64,000 bases of DNA from Cellulosimicrobium cellulans (GCF_016907755.1 NZ_JAFBCN010000001.1:4650001-4714000); one strand, 5' to 3'. Shown: positions 8,435-16,570, numbered from the stretch's first letter. Notes: generated from the sequence alone by a model not told the origin. Numbers and translations: made by a program.

Positions 8435-8731
8435 ATGAGAAAGATCATGACCACGGTCCTGTCCGCGACGCTCGTCCTGGGCGTCACGCTCGGAGCAGCC
8501 GGCCCTGCGGGCGCGGCGATCAGCTACCCGTCCGTCGGGGGCCGGTGGGACCACGGTGCGGACACCAAGGACGTCTGGTCGCACTACTACCACCCCAGCC
8601 TGATCCACAAGTCCTCGACCTACGGGCAGAACGGCCTGCGCAGCTCGGGCTGGCACCGGGCGAACACCACGTCCTACCAGTGGGACGAGGTCCGACTGTT
8701 CGGGAACAAGGCGTACTACGACGTCGCGTAG
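8435..8731 (+). CDS. lactococcin 972 family bacteriocin precursor
   Basis: A 98-residue secreted peptide. Residues 1-28 are a Sec signal peptide (MRKIMTTVLS..., ending AGPAGA-A). The mature ~70 residues have the lactococcin-972 layout: an N-terminal GGRWDHG matching the EGTWQHG of the prototype, a central SHYYHPSLIHKSS (prototype SNYHHGSKTHSA), and an aromatic C-terminus. Lactococcin 972 blocks septum formation by binding lipid II and is made as an unmodified peptide. The ATG at 8435 follows GGGGGA; an upstream TTG in frame is unlikely. It heads a cluster with a lipoprotein and an ABC exporter, the usual context for this family. Confidence 0.88.
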   Translation: MRKIMTTVLSATLVLGVTLGAAGPAGAAISYPSVGGRWDHGADTKDVWSHYYHPSLIHKSSTYGQNGLRSSGWHRANTTSYQWDEVRLFGNKAYYDVA

Positions 8732-8770
8732 CACCCGGCCGGGTGCCGTCGGCCGCCGTCGACGGCACCC
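8731..8770 (+). terminator. Hairpins after the bacteriocin gene (possible attenuator)
   Basis: Two mutually exclusive inverted repeats start at the bacteriocin stop: a perfect 16-base palindrome (GCACCCGGCCGGGTGC, 8731-8746) and an 11-bp stem (GGGTGCCGTCG at 8741-8751 with its complement at 8760-8770). They sit in the 79-bp gap before the lipoprotein gene. A partial terminator here would give more bacteriocin than transporter transcript, which is common in bacteriocin operons. That function is inferred. Confidence 0.55.
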
Positions 8771-8810
8771 TGGCCCGTCACCGCTCACCGCACCACGCCC
8801 GAGGAGAACC

Positions 8811-9419
8811 TTGACTCCGCACCCGTTCGTCCGTCTCTCGGTCACCGCCCTCGTCGCCGTGACGTCGCTCCTCGTCGCGGGCTGCGGCCCGACCGGGTCG
8901 TCGGGGGACGCCGTCGACGTCCCGCCGTTCGACGGGCCGTACGCGGCCGAGTTCGCCGCGTTCTACGCCGACAGCCAGTCCGAGTTCGCCCGTCAGGCGA
9001 TCGCCGACGAAGAGATCACGGACGCGGAGTACGCGGAGATGGAGCAGAAGTTCCGCACGTGCCTCGAGGGCGAGGGCGTGACGTTCTCCGGCTTCGAGCC
9101 CGACGGCTCGTACGAGGCCTCGCCCCTCCCCGGTGGCGGCGACCCGTACGAGGTCGTGAAGACCTGCGAGCGGGAGTCGGGCGCCGACACCGTCGGAGCC
9201 CTGCACGACATCATGGCGCAGAACCCGCAGAACCTCGACGTCCCCACGATCATGGCCGAGTGCCTGGTCGGCAAGGGGGTCGCGCCCGCCGGCTACTCGG
9301 CGGACGACTACCTCGCCGACATGGAGGGCCGGTTCTCGGACCTCGCTGCTCTGACGACCGAGGTCCGGGACGCACTGACGACGTGCTCGAGCGACCCGCT
9401 CGGCCTGGCCGGTGAGTGA
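8811..9419 (+). CDS. lipoprotein in bacteriocin cluster
   Basis: A 202-residue lipoprotein starting with TTG after a good GAGGAG site. The lipobox is LLVAGC (Cys25). The mature part is acidic and mainly helical, with four further cysteines (FRTCLEGEG, VKTCERES, MAECLVGKG, LTTCSSD) spaced as two helical repeats, each with a Cys before a G-x-G-V turn. It has no enzyme motif. Its position between the bacteriocin and the exporter suggests a self-protection or export-accessory role. Its stop overlaps the next gene by eight bases (GTGAGTGA), so it is translationally coupled. Confidence 0.8.
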   Translation: MTPHPFVRLSVTALVAVTSLLVAGCGPTGSSGDAVDVPPFDGPYAAEFAAFYADSQSEFARQAIADEEITDAEYAEMEQKFRTCLEGEGVTFSGFEPDGSYEASPLPGGGDPYEVVKTCERESGADTVGALHDIMAQNPQNLDVPTIMAECLVGKGVAPAGYSADDYLADMEGRFSDLAALTTEVRDALTTCSSDPLGLAGE

Positions 9420-10446
9420 GCGCCCCAGCCCTGCCAAGGCAGGCCTGTGGGCGGTCGGCGCCCTGACGCTCGTCGCCGTCGGGACCGCTCTCGGTGCCGC
9501 GTGGACGTCCCCGGCCGTCCCGGTACCGCTCCGGTCGCCGAGCCCGGTCACGAGCTTCCCGGTCCAGAGCGCGACCTTCGACGACGTGCGCTCCGTCCGG
9601 CTCGAGGTCTCCCGCGGCGAGGAGTCCGCCCTGACGTCTCCCGGTTCCGGCCTCGTCACCCGCTTCGACTGCCGCCCCGGTACGACGCTCGAGTCCGGCA
9701 CCGCGCCCCTCTGGCTCGACGACGCGCCCGTCGTCGTGCTCGCGACCACCCTTCCCCTGTGGCGAGACCTTCCCGTGGGCGCGCAGGGCAACGACGTGCG
9801 AGCGCTCCAGGAGGAGCTGACGCGCCTGGGGCACACGGTCGAGGTGACCGGCACGCTCGGCACGAAGACGCTGCGGGCCGTCGAGGACCTCCTCGACGGC
9901 CTCGGCGATCCCACGTCCCTCACGTCCGTCTCGCGCGAGCGCTTCCTCTGGATCCCCGCGCCCTCGGTCGTCGTGGCGGGATGCTCGGTCTCGACGGGCG
10001 GTCCGCTCGAGGCGGGTGCCGAGATCGTCACCACGCCCGGCACGCTCACGAGCGTCGCCCTCCGTGACGACGCACCGTCCGACCTCGTCGCCGGCGCGCG
10101 CACGCTCCGGGTCGACGGGATCGACGTCGCGATCGAGCCGCAGAGCCCGATCACCGACCCGGGACTCCTCTCCCAGCTCGACGCGGCACCCTCGCTCCAA
10201 CAGGTCGGCACGGGGGACGAGGCCCCCGTCGGCCAGCTGCGGTTGGCGCAACCGGTCGACGTGTCGGTCGTCCCACCCTCAGCGGTGCTCACGGCGCCGG
10301 ACGGCACGACGTGCGTGACCACGGACGCCGTGCCCCACCCGCTGCGAGTCGTGGGGTCCGAGCTCGGGCAGACGTTCGTCCTGTTCGACGACGCGCCGCC
10401 TCCCGCCGTGGACACCTCGCCCCGACGGGACGCCCCGTGCGCGTGA
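9412..10446 (+). CDS. membrane-anchored protein with peptidoglycan-binding-like domain, bacteriocin export adaptor
   Basis: A 344-residue protein with one N-terminal membrane anchor (about residues 10-30) and a large extracytoplasmic part. Residues ~122-162 (GAQGNDVRALQEELTRLGH onward) match the PG_binding_1 repeat (G-x-x-G-x-x-V-x-x-L-Q-x-x-L). The flanks are beta-rich, in the manner of HlyD/MacA-like periplasmic adaptors (RPGTTLESGTAPLWLDD; TAPDGTTCVTTDAVPHP). In other actinomycetes such adaptors pair with MacB/FtsX-type ABC exporters, as here. It starts with GTG inside the lipoprotein gene, and its own end overlaps the ATPase gene. Confidence 0.8.
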   Translation: MSERPSPAKAGLWAVGALTLVAVGTALGAAWTSPAVPVPLRSPSPVTSFPVQSATFDDVRSVRLEVSRGEESALTSPGSGLVTRFDCRPGTTLESGTAPLWLDDAPVVVLATTLPLWRDLPVGAQGNDVRALQEELTRLGHTVEVTGTLGTKTLRAVEDLLDGLGDPTSLTSVSRERFLWIPAPSVVVAGCSVSTGGPLEAGAEIVTTPGTLTSVALRDDAPSDLVAGARTLRVDGIDVAIEPQSPITDPGLLSQLDAAPSLQQVGTGDEAPVGQLRLAQPVDVSVVPPSAVLTAPDGTTCVTTDAVPHPLRVVGSELGQTFVLFDDAPPPAVDTSPRRDAPCA

Positions 10447-11045
10447 CGGCGACCGGCCTCGGGCACCACTTCCCCGGGCGACCATGGCTCTTCCGCGGGC
10501 TCGAGCTCGACCTGCGGCCAGGTCGCACGTACGCGCTCACCGGCCCGTCGGGGTCGGGCAAGAGCACCCTGCTCGGCCTGCTCGCCGGGTGGGAGACTCC
10601 CCGCGCGGGTGCCGTCCACCGAGACGGCGTCGGGCGCACCGGCTGGGTGTTCCAGAACCCTCACGGGACGCCTCGGCGCACGGCGCTCGATCACGTCGTC
10701 CTCCCCCTGCTCGTGCGCGGCCTGCGCCCGCAGGAGGCTGAGCGTCGATCCGTCGAGCTCCTGGGCAGGTTCGGGCTGGAGGGCGTCGCGCAGCAACAGT
10801 TCCGCCGCCTCTCGGGAGGCGAGGCACAGCGTCTGATGCTGGCACGAGCCATCGCGTCCGAACCCGGGCTCCTGCTCGTCGACGAACCGACCGCGCAGCT
10901 CGACCTGCCGACCGCCCGCACCGTCAACGAGTCGCTCGGCGCCCTGCGCTCGCCCGGGACGATCATCGTCGTCGCGACCCACGACGTCGCGACCCGGGAC
11001 TCGTGCTCGGACCACGTCGACCTGACGCTCCACGCCGCCGCATGA
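10437..11045 (+). CDS. ABC transporter ATP-binding protein, bacteriocin cluster
   Basis: A ~202-residue ATPase of the LolD/MacB type. Walker A is TGPSGSGKSTLLG, the Q-loop lies in VFQNP, the signature is LSGGEAQRLMLARA, Walker B is LLLVDEPTAQLD and the switch His is in ATHDVATR. GTG at 10437 is chosen because GACGGGA lies six bases upstream; GTG at 10443, in a GTGA overlap with the previous stop, is the alternative. It overlaps the permease by four bases (ATGA). It powers the adjacent permease, probably exporting the bacteriocin or protecting the producer. Confidence 0.9.
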   Translation: MRVTATGLGHHFPGRPWLFRGLELDLRPGRTYALTGPSGSGKSTLLGLLAGWETPRAGAVHRDGVGRTGWVFQNPHGTPRRTALDHVVLPLLVRGLRPQEAERRSVELLGRFGLEGVAQQQFRRLSGGEAQRLMLARAIASEPGLLLVDEPTAQLDLPTARTVNESLGALRSPGTIIVVATHDVATRDSCSDHVDLTLHAAA

Positions 11046-12109
11046 GGCTGCGCTCGATCCTCCGCGAGACGTGGCGCAACACCTCCACCGGGACGGCGAG
11101 GTCCGTCACCCTGGCGCTGGTGCTGACCGGCCTGGTGGTGATCGCGTCGAGCGCCGAGATCTCGACCGTGGCGGCGCTCGAGCGGCAGGCCGCGGCCTTC
11201 CGGGCCGCTGGCGCCTCGGTCCTCACCATCTCGGCGCCGGGCCGGGTCGACGGCGCGCGGTGCGAGTCGCTGCGCGACCTGCCCGGCGTGCACGCTGCCG
11301 GTGCGCTCACCCTCCGGCCCGGCGAGTCCGTCGCCGCCGTCGCGCTGCCGGGTGCGCCCATGCCGGTCGCGGACGCGAGCCCGGGGTTCGCGTCCGTGGT
11401 CGGCGCCACGACCGACGGTGGACCGGGGCTGATCCTGGCCGCCGACGCCGCCACGACGCTCGGCACCACCGTCGGCGACCGCCTCGCGACGACGACCGGG
11501 GCGTCCCGCCTGGCGGGCACCTACGTCTACCCGCGCGACGGACGACGCGACGGCTACGGGTACCTCGCCGTCGGCGTCACCGGGACCGACGCACCGTTCG
11601 ACGAGTGCTGGGTCGAGGCGTGGCCGCTGACCACGGACCTGAACCCCCTGCTCTTCACGGTGCTCCGGCCCGGCGGTGACGCCGACGACGTCCCCCAGGT
11701 GCAGCAGCTCAACCCCACCCTGGGTGCCGAGTTCGACGGTGCCGGCCTGTACCGAGAGCGCGTCACCCGGTTCGGAGGGCTCCTCGTCGGCCTGGTCGCC
11801 GCCGTGGTCGCGTTCGTCGCCGTCCGTGCTCGGCGGGTGGAGCTCGCCACGGCGCTCCACGACGGGATGCGACGACGCGACCTGTGGACGATCGTGGCGC
11901 TGGAGTCGACGTTCTGGACGGCTCCGGCGACGGCGGTCGGGATGGCGCTCTCGCTCGCCTGGTTCGGCCGCGACGGTGACCTGCTGGTCGGAGCGGTACT
12001 CGGCACGCGCGTGGTCCTGTCCGTGCTGGTCGGTGGCGCGACAGGCGTTGTCGTCGCGCTGGCGACGACGCGCGAGAGGCACCTGTTCGCCTACGCGAAG
12101 GACCGATGA
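11042..12109 (+). CDS. ABC transporter permease (FtsX/MacB-like), bacteriocin cluster
   Basis: A 355-residue membrane protein with the FtsX/MacB layout: one N-terminal segment (LALVLTGLVVIASSAE), a ~200-residue extracytoplasmic domain with two cysteines (ARCESL and DECWVEAW), then three C-terminal segments (GGLLVGLVAAVVAFVAV; the pair after DLWTIVALE). The coupling region has LHDGMRRRDLW, typical of the permease-ATPase interface. The ATG overlaps the ATPase stop. The adaptor, ATPase and permease form a complete MacAB-like unit. In lactococcin-972 clusters this unit is regarded as the immunity/export device. Confidence 0.87.
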   Translation: MRLRSILRETWRNTSTGTARSVTLALVLTGLVVIASSAEISTVAALERQAAAFRAAGASVLTISAPGRVDGARCESLRDLPGVHAAGALTLRPGESVAAVALPGAPMPVADASPGFASVVGATTDGGPGLILAADAATTLGTTVGDRLATTTGASRLAGTYVYPRDGRRDGYGYLAVGVTGTDAPFDECWVEAWPLTTDLNPLLFTVLRPGGDADDVPQVQQLNPTLGAEFDGAGLYRERVTRFGGLLVGLVAAVVAFVAVRARRVELATALHDGMRRRDLWTIVALESTFWTAPATAVGMALSLAWFGRDGDLLVGAVLGTRVVLSVLVGGATGVVVALATTRERHLFAYAKDR

Positions 12110-12130
12110 CCGCTCCCGGGCCGCACACAC

Positions 12131-12150
12131 AACCTACGCAACCGTAGGTT
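12131..12150. promoter_or_regulatory. Operator palindrome upstream of acyl-CoA ligase
   Basis: Perfect inverted repeat AACCTACG-N4-CGTAGGTT, ending 11 bp before the GTG start of the acyl-CoA ligase gene. Palindromes of the form ACCTACG..CGTAGGT are typical of TetR-family repressors controlling fatty-acid CoA ligase genes in actinomycetes. The repressor is not encoded in this window. The site would block the promoter or the ribosome-binding region. Confidence 0.75.
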
Positions 12151-12161
12151 ACGGTGGCGTA

Positions 12162-13955
12162 GTGAACACTCTGGCGACGAGGCCGTGGACCGACCGCTAC
12201 GCCCCCGGCGTCCCGACGGACGTCGAGGTCCCCGACGAGCCGGTCACGGCCGCCCTCTACCGCGCGGCCGAGCGCTGGCCCGACCGCGTCGCGGTCGACT
12301 TCTTCGGCGCGACCACGACCTACGCCCGGCTCGTCGCGCAGGTCGAGCGCGCCGCGAGCGCCCTGCACGACCTCGGGGTGCGCCACGGCGACCGCGTCGC
12401 GCTCGTGCTGCCCAACGGCACGTCGCACGTCGTCGCGTTCTACGCCGTCCAGCGTCTCGGTGCCGTCGTCGTCGAGCACAACCCCACCTACACCGCCGAC
12501 GAGCTCGCCCACCAGCTCGCCGACTCCGGGGCGAGCGTCGCCGTCGTGTGGACCAAGACCGTCCCTGCCGTGCTCGAGGCCCGCGCGCACACGCCGGGCC
12601 TGCGCACGGTCGTCGGCCTCGACATCGCGCGCGACCTGCCCCGCGGGAGCCGCCTCGCGCTGCGCCTGCCCGTCGCCCGCGCCCGGGCCCAGCGCGACGC
12701 GCTGCGCGGCCCCGTGCCCGCCGGCGTCCCCGACTGGCACGACCTCGTGCGCCGGGCACGTGCTCTCCCGCCGGCGCTCCCCCACCCGGGCGCCGACGAC
12801 GTCGCGCTCCTCCAGTACACCGGCGGCACCACGGGCACCCCCAAGGGCGCGGTGCTCACGCACCGCAACCTCGTCGCGAACGTCGAGCAGGGCCAGGCGT
12901 GGGCGACGTTCGAGGAGGGCGCCGAGACCGTCTACGGCGTGCTGCCCTTCTTCCACGCGTTCGGGCTGACGTTCTGCCTCACCCTGCCCGCGCGCATCGG
13001 CGCGACGCTCGTCGCGTTCCCCAAGTTCGACCCCCAGGCGTTCGTCGCCGCGCAGGCGCGCCGCCCCGCGACGTTCCTGCCGGGCGTCGCGCCCATGTTC
13101 GACCGCATCGTCATCGCGGCGGGCGCGGCGCCGGGCGCGGGCGGCGACCTCACCTCGATCCGCCTCGCGTTCGCGGGCGCCATGCCGATCACCGCCGAGA
13201 CCGCGCGGCGGTGGGAGGACGCGACGGGCGGGCTGCTCATCGAGGGCTACGGCATGACCGAGACCTCCCCGATCTCGCTCGGCAACCCCTGCTCGGACGA
13301 CCGCCGCCCCGGCACGCTCGGCCTCCCCTTCCCCAGCACCGAGATCCGCGTGGTCGACGCCGACGCGCTCGACGCCGGGAACCTGCGCGACGCCGACCCC
13401 GAGCCCACCGACGACCCCGCCGCGCCGCGCACCGTGCGCGGCGAGCTGCTCGTCCGCGGCCCGCAGGTGTTCCGCGGCTACTGGAACCGCCCCGAGGAGA
13501 CCGCGCACCAGCTCCTCGACGACGGCTGGCTGCGCACCGGCGACGTCGTCCGGGTCGCGCTCGACGGCCCCGACGCCGGCCTCGTCACGCTCGTCGACCG
13601 CATCAAGGAGATGATCGTCACCGGCGGGTTCAAGGTGTACCCCTCCCAGGTGGAGGACCACCTGCGCGGGATGCCCGGCGTCCGGGACGTCGCGGTCGTC
13701 GGCGTCCCCGGCAACGGCTCCGACGAGCACGTCGCCGCCGTCGTCGTGCTCGACGACGCGGACGCGGCCTCGCCTCCGCGCGTCGACCTCGCCGCCGTGC
13801 GCGAGTGGGGCGAGAAGCGCCTGGCCCGCTACGCCCTGCCCCGCACGCTCGCCGTCGTGCCGGAGCTGCCGCGCTCCCAGATCGGCAAGGTCCTGCGCCG
13901 CGTCGTCCGCGAGGACCTCCTGGGCCGCGACGACGTCGAGCACCACCGCGCCTGA
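12162..13955 (+). CDS. long-chain fatty acid-CoA ligase (AMP-binding)
   Basis: A 597-residue ANL-superfamily enzyme that adenylates a carboxylic acid with ATP and transfers it to CoA. The P-loop-like motif is LQYTGGTTGTPKGAVLTH, the A5 motif is GYGMTETSP, the hinge region lies in LVDRIKEMIVTGGFKVYPSQVED, and the catalytic Lys is in QIGKVLRR near the C-terminus. The overall match is to FadD-type long-chain ligases. The GTG start at 12162 is directly behind a palindromic operator. It feeds fatty acids into beta-oxidation or lipid synthesis, and no other lipid genes are adjacent. Confidence 0.92.
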   Translation: MNTLATRPWTDRYAPGVPTDVEVPDEPVTAALYRAAERWPDRVAVDFFGATTTYARLVAQVERAASALHDLGVRHGDRVALVLPNGTSHVVAFYAVQRLGAVVVEHNPTYTADELAHQLADSGASVAVVWTKTVPAVLEARAHTPGLRTVVGLDIARDLPRGSRLALRLPVARARAQRDALRGPVPAGVPDWHDLVRRARALPPALPHPGADDVALLQYTGGTTGTPKGAVLTHRNLVANVEQGQAWATFEEGAETVYGVLPFFHAFGLTFCLTLPARIGATLVAFPKFDPQAFVAAQARRPATFLPGVAPMFDRIVIAAGAAPGAGGDLTSIRLAFAGAMPITAETARRWEDATGGLLIEGYGMTETSPISLGNPCSDDRRPGTLGLPFPSTEIRVVDADALDAGNLRDADPEPTDDPAAPRTVRGELLVRGPQVFRGYWNRPEETAHQLLDDGWLRTGDVVRVALDGPDAGLVTLVDRIKEMIVTGGFKVYPSQVEDHLRGMPGVRDVAVVGVPGNGSDEHVAAVVVLDDADAASPPRVDLAAVREWGEKRLARYALPRTLAVVPELPRSQIGKVLRRVVREDLLGRDDVEHHRA

Positions 13956-13985
13956 CACCCCCGCCCCGACCCGGCAACTGCCGAG

Positions 13986-14048
13986 GGAGAACCCTGGTCG
14001 GCCGGAGTAGAGCCGTGGTCCGCCGAAGGAGAACCCAGGTCGTGCGGG
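13986..14048. repeat. Three degenerate 21-bp tandem units (left block)
   Basis: Units start at 13986, 14007 and 14028, with the pattern G(G/T)AGA(A/G)CC(C/G)(T/A)GGTC. The middle unit contains GTAGAGCCGTGGT, the exact reverse complement of the core of the right-hand block. The two blocks are therefore inverted relative to each other. Confidence 0.75.
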
Positions 14049-14097
14049 GCCTGCGGGTGCCCGGGTGAGTAAGGACCAGGGTGAGACGACGTCGGGC

Positions 14098-14188
14098 GGG
14101 GTGGGTGGTGGTGCCGCGTCGTGGCGGGCCTGGCGGGAGCCGCGAGGAACGAGCGGCGGATGGAAGACGCGGCACCACCACCCACCCC
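14098..14188. repeat. 23-bp perfect inverted repeat with 45-base spacer
   Basis: Left arm 14098-14120 and right arm 14166-14188 are exact reverse complements (core GGTGGTGGTGCCGCGTC). They lie between the two 21-bp repeat blocks, so the whole locus is roughly symmetric. It could act as a terminator for the acyl-CoA ligase gene or as the centre of a mobile repeat. Confidence 0.75.
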
Positions 14189-14224
14189 GACCACCCAGGG
14201 CGACCACACGCCGTCGGGCACAGG

Positions 14225-14359
14225 AACCACGGCTCTACCTCGCGCAACCACGGCTCTACCTCGCGCAACCACGGCTCTACCTCGCGCAACCACGGCTCTA
14301 CCTCGCGCAACCACGGCTCTACCTCGGCAGACCACGGCTCTACCTCGGGGACCACGGCC
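14225..14359. repeat. Six 21-bp tandem repeats (right block) plus a partial unit
   Basis: Unit AACCACGGCTCTACCTCGCG(C) starts at 14225, 14246, 14267, 14288, 14309 and 14330. The last two differ in their final bases, and a partial unit follows to 14359. The first four are essentially identical, which indicates recent tandem expansion. There are no spacers, so this is not a CRISPR array. Confidence 0.9.
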
Positions 14360-14475
14360 GGCCGTTCGGCGCGGGGGCGGGGTTCGCCGTAACCTGGCAG
14401 ACGTCGTCGGCGACGTCCGCGACGCAGGCGGGCGGGCACCGGCGCTCTCCCACCCCGTCGCCCCGAGGAGGCCCC

Positions 14476-15792
14476 GTGCCCGAGCCCGTCACCGCTGCGC
14501 CTGGTCCGGCGGACCCCGACCCGCTGCCGCACGTCGTGGTGGTCGGCGCCGGGTTCGCCGGTCTCGCCGTCGTCAAGGGGCTCGCGAAAGCACCCGTGCG
14601 TGTGACGCTCGTGGACCGGCGCGTCTACAACACGTTCCAGCCGCTGCTCTACCAGGTCGCGACGGGCGGCCTGAACCCGGGCGACGTCACCTACTTCCTG
14701 CGCGGGCTGCGGCTCCAGCAGAAGAACGTGCGGGTCGTGCACGAGCACCTCGTCGGCATCGACCACGAGGGTCGGCGCATCCGCCTGCTCAACGACGAGT
14801 GGGTCGACTACGACTACCTCGTCGTCGCGAACGGCGTCACGGCCAACTTCTTCGGCACCCCGGGCGCCAAGGAGAACTCGTTCCCCATGTACTCGCGGTC
14901 CCAGGCGATGAAGATCCGCGACACCCTGTTCATCCGGCTCGAGAAGGCGGCGGCGAACCCCGGGACCGACGAGGGGCTGCGCGTCGTCGTCGTGGGCGGC
15001 GGCGCGACGGGCGTCGAGGTCGCGGGGGCGCTCGCCGAGCTGCGCACCGCGGGCCTGCGCCCCGCCTACCCGGAGATCCACGGCGACGCGTTCGAGGTGA
15101 AGATCGTCCAGCGCGGCGGCGAGGTGCTCAAGTCCTTCCACCCGAAGCTGCGCCGGTACGCGGCCGACGAGCTGCGCCGCCGCGGCGTCGGTCTGCACCT
15201 GGGGGCCGGGGTCGCCGAGGTGCTGCCGGACGCCGTCGTGCTCACCGACGGCACGCGCATCCGCTCCGACCTCACGGTCTGGTCGGCGGGCGTCCACCCG
15301 CACGAGGAGGTCGACGACTGGGGTCTGCCGCGCGGCGAGGGCGGGCGCGTCGTCGTCGGCGACGACCTGCAGGTCGAGGGCCTGCCGGGCGTGTTCGCGG
15401 CCGGTGACATCGCGGTCTCCCCGGCCGGGCTGCCGCAGCTCGCGCAGCCCGCGATCCAGGCGGGTGCGCAGGTCGCGCGCAACATCGAGGCGCTGCTCGC
15501 CGGGCGCCCGACGACGTCCCTGCGGTACTTCGACAAGGGCACCATGGCGGTCATCGGGCGGCGTGCGGCCATCGCCGAGGTCGTGGGCAGGCTGCGGCTC
15601 ACGCGCGGCGTCGCGTGGCTCGCGTGGCTGTTCGTCCACATCATGGGGCTCATCGGGCCGCGCAACCGGCTGACGACGCTCGCCGGTCTGGTCACGCGCT
15701 ACGGGTTCCCGTTCCACCGCCGCCCGATCCCCATCGTCGGCGACGTCCCGACCGTCCGGCCGCCCAAGCGCACCGCTCCGGGTCGCGGCTGA
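14476..15792 (+). CDS. ndh: type II NADH dehydrogenase / NAD(P)/FAD-dependent oxidoreductase
   Basis: A 438-residue flavoprotein. The FAD dinucleotide fold starts at VVVVGAGFAGLAVVKGL (about residue 18), and the NADH fold is at VVVVGGGATGVEVAGALAE (about residue 173). The second FAD contact GVFAAGDIAVS and the quinone-end motif LAQPAIQAGAQVARN are present. C-terminal amphipathic helices (VAWLAWLFVHIMGLIG) would dock it on the membrane. This is the pattern of non-proton-pumping NDH-2, which passes electrons from NADH to menaquinone. GTG at 14476 follows GAGGAG; frames further upstream only read through the repeats. Confidence 0.92.
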   Translation: MPEPVTAAPGPADPDPLPHVVVVGAGFAGLAVVKGLAKAPVRVTLVDRRVYNTFQPLLYQVATGGLNPGDVTYFLRGLRLQQKNVRVVHEHLVGIDHEGRRIRLLNDEWVDYDYLVVANGVTANFFGTPGAKENSFPMYSRSQAMKIRDTLFIRLEKAAANPGTDEGLRVVVVGGGATGVEVAGALAELRTAGLRPAYPEIHGDAFEVKIVQRGGEVLKSFHPKLRRYAADELRRRGVGLHLGAGVAEVLPDAVVLTDGTRIRSDLTVWSAGVHPHEEVDDWGLPRGEGGRVVVGDDLQVEGLPGVFAAGDIAVSPAGLPQLAQPAIQAGAQVARNIEALLAGRPTTSLRYFDKGTMAVIGRRAAIAEVVGRLRLTRGVAWLAWLFVHIMGLIGPRNRLTTLAGLVTRYGFPFHRRPIPIVGDVPTVRPPKRTAPGRG

Positions 15793-15903
15793 GGCCCGCT
15801 CCAGGGATCACCCGCCCTCGACGCCTCCCCCGGCCGCAGCCTCCACGACCGTCACGTACCCTCGAAGACGCAGGGAAGTTCGCAGGGGCAACCGGGGGCA
15901 CGT

Positions 15904-16500
15904 GTGGTGGCAGGACGAACGACGGCACCGTCGACGACGACGGGCCGGACGCAGAAGGACATCTCGCAGCAGCGCGGAGCGCATCGCGAGGCTCGCTCGG
16001 GCCTGGCGGTGCCGCGACGCGCGCGCGCCGTCGTGCTCGCCGCCGTGGCCGTGGCGGCGCTGGCCGGGTGCCGCGCCGAGGCCCTGCCCGGCGGTCCCGG
16101 GACGCCGACGCCGTCGCCCACCGCGATCCCGACCGCGACGCCCACCACCGGCCCCACGACCGAGCCCACCGACGAGCCCACCGGCTCCCCGACCACCGGG
16201 CCGGGAGCCCCGGTCCCGCCCGGCGGGTCCGACGGTGTCGAGGTCTCGGTCGAGATCGAGCCCGCGTTCCCGATGCCGAACCTCGTGGAGACCAGGCTCA
16301 AGCAGGCACGCGCGGACCTCGAGAAGCGCGGCGCCGCGAGCGTCGTCGTGGTCGATGCGCGCGACCCGGGCGCGGGCACCCTGCCGGGTGCGTCGAACGG
16401 CTGGACGGTGTGCGCCCAGGATCCTGCGGGCGGAGACCTCCTCCGGGGGTCGGCGACCGTGACGCTCGCCGCGGCGCCCCACGCGCGGCAGTGCCCCTGA
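15904..16500 (+). CDS. lipoprotein with Thr/Pro-rich linker and PASTA-like domain
   Basis: A 198-residue protein. A hydrophobic segment ends in ALAGC (Cys56), a lipobox, followed by a ~45-residue Thr/Pro linker and a C-terminal ~80-residue domain. That domain has the PASTA-like layout: MPNLVETRLKQARADLEKRG, then a VVVVDAR strand, then SNGWTVCAQDPAGG. The long N-terminus before the membrane segment suggests a later start; GTG at 16009 would put the lipobox Cys at residue 21. Function is unknown. A cell-wall-binding role is inferred from the PASTA-like part. Confidence 0.75.
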   Translation: MVAGRTTAPSTTTGRTQKDISQQRGAHREARSGLAVPRRARAVVLAAVAVAALAGCRAEALPGGPGTPTPSPTAIPTATPTTGPTTEPTDEPTGSPTTGPGAPVPPGGSDGVEVSVEIEPAFPMPNLVETRLKQARADLEKRGAASVVVVDARDPGAGTLPGASNGWTVCAQDPAGGDLLRGSATVTLAAAPHARQCP

Positions 16501-16570
16501 CGCTTCCCGCGCCCTGACGCCGTCCCGGGTGGCGGCGTCGGCCTCGGGAGAGCACGGTGGGATCCTCACC

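Larger units (their letters stand above)
13956..14475. other. 520-bp intergenic region filled with repeats
   Basis: No convincing gene is present. The region contains a left block of three degenerate 21-bp units, a central pair of perfect 23-bp inverted arms and a right block of six 21-bp units in the opposite orientation; these are entered separately. The promoter and GAGGAG ribosome-binding site of the NADH dehydrogenase gene must lie in the last ~110 bp. Long open frames across the repeats exist only because the repeat period (21) is a multiple of three. Confidence 0.7.

Noticed and set aside
13829-14335. Repeat peptide frame (VEPWLRE/RAVVARG units) on the minus strand over the 21-bp repeats
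   Set aside because: The repetition follows from a DNA period of 21. All frames repeat equally, there is no ribosome-binding site or signal peptide, and it runs into antisense of the ligase gene.
14225-14359. CRISPR array
   Set aside because: The 21-bp units are directly adjacent without unique spacers, and no cas genes are present.
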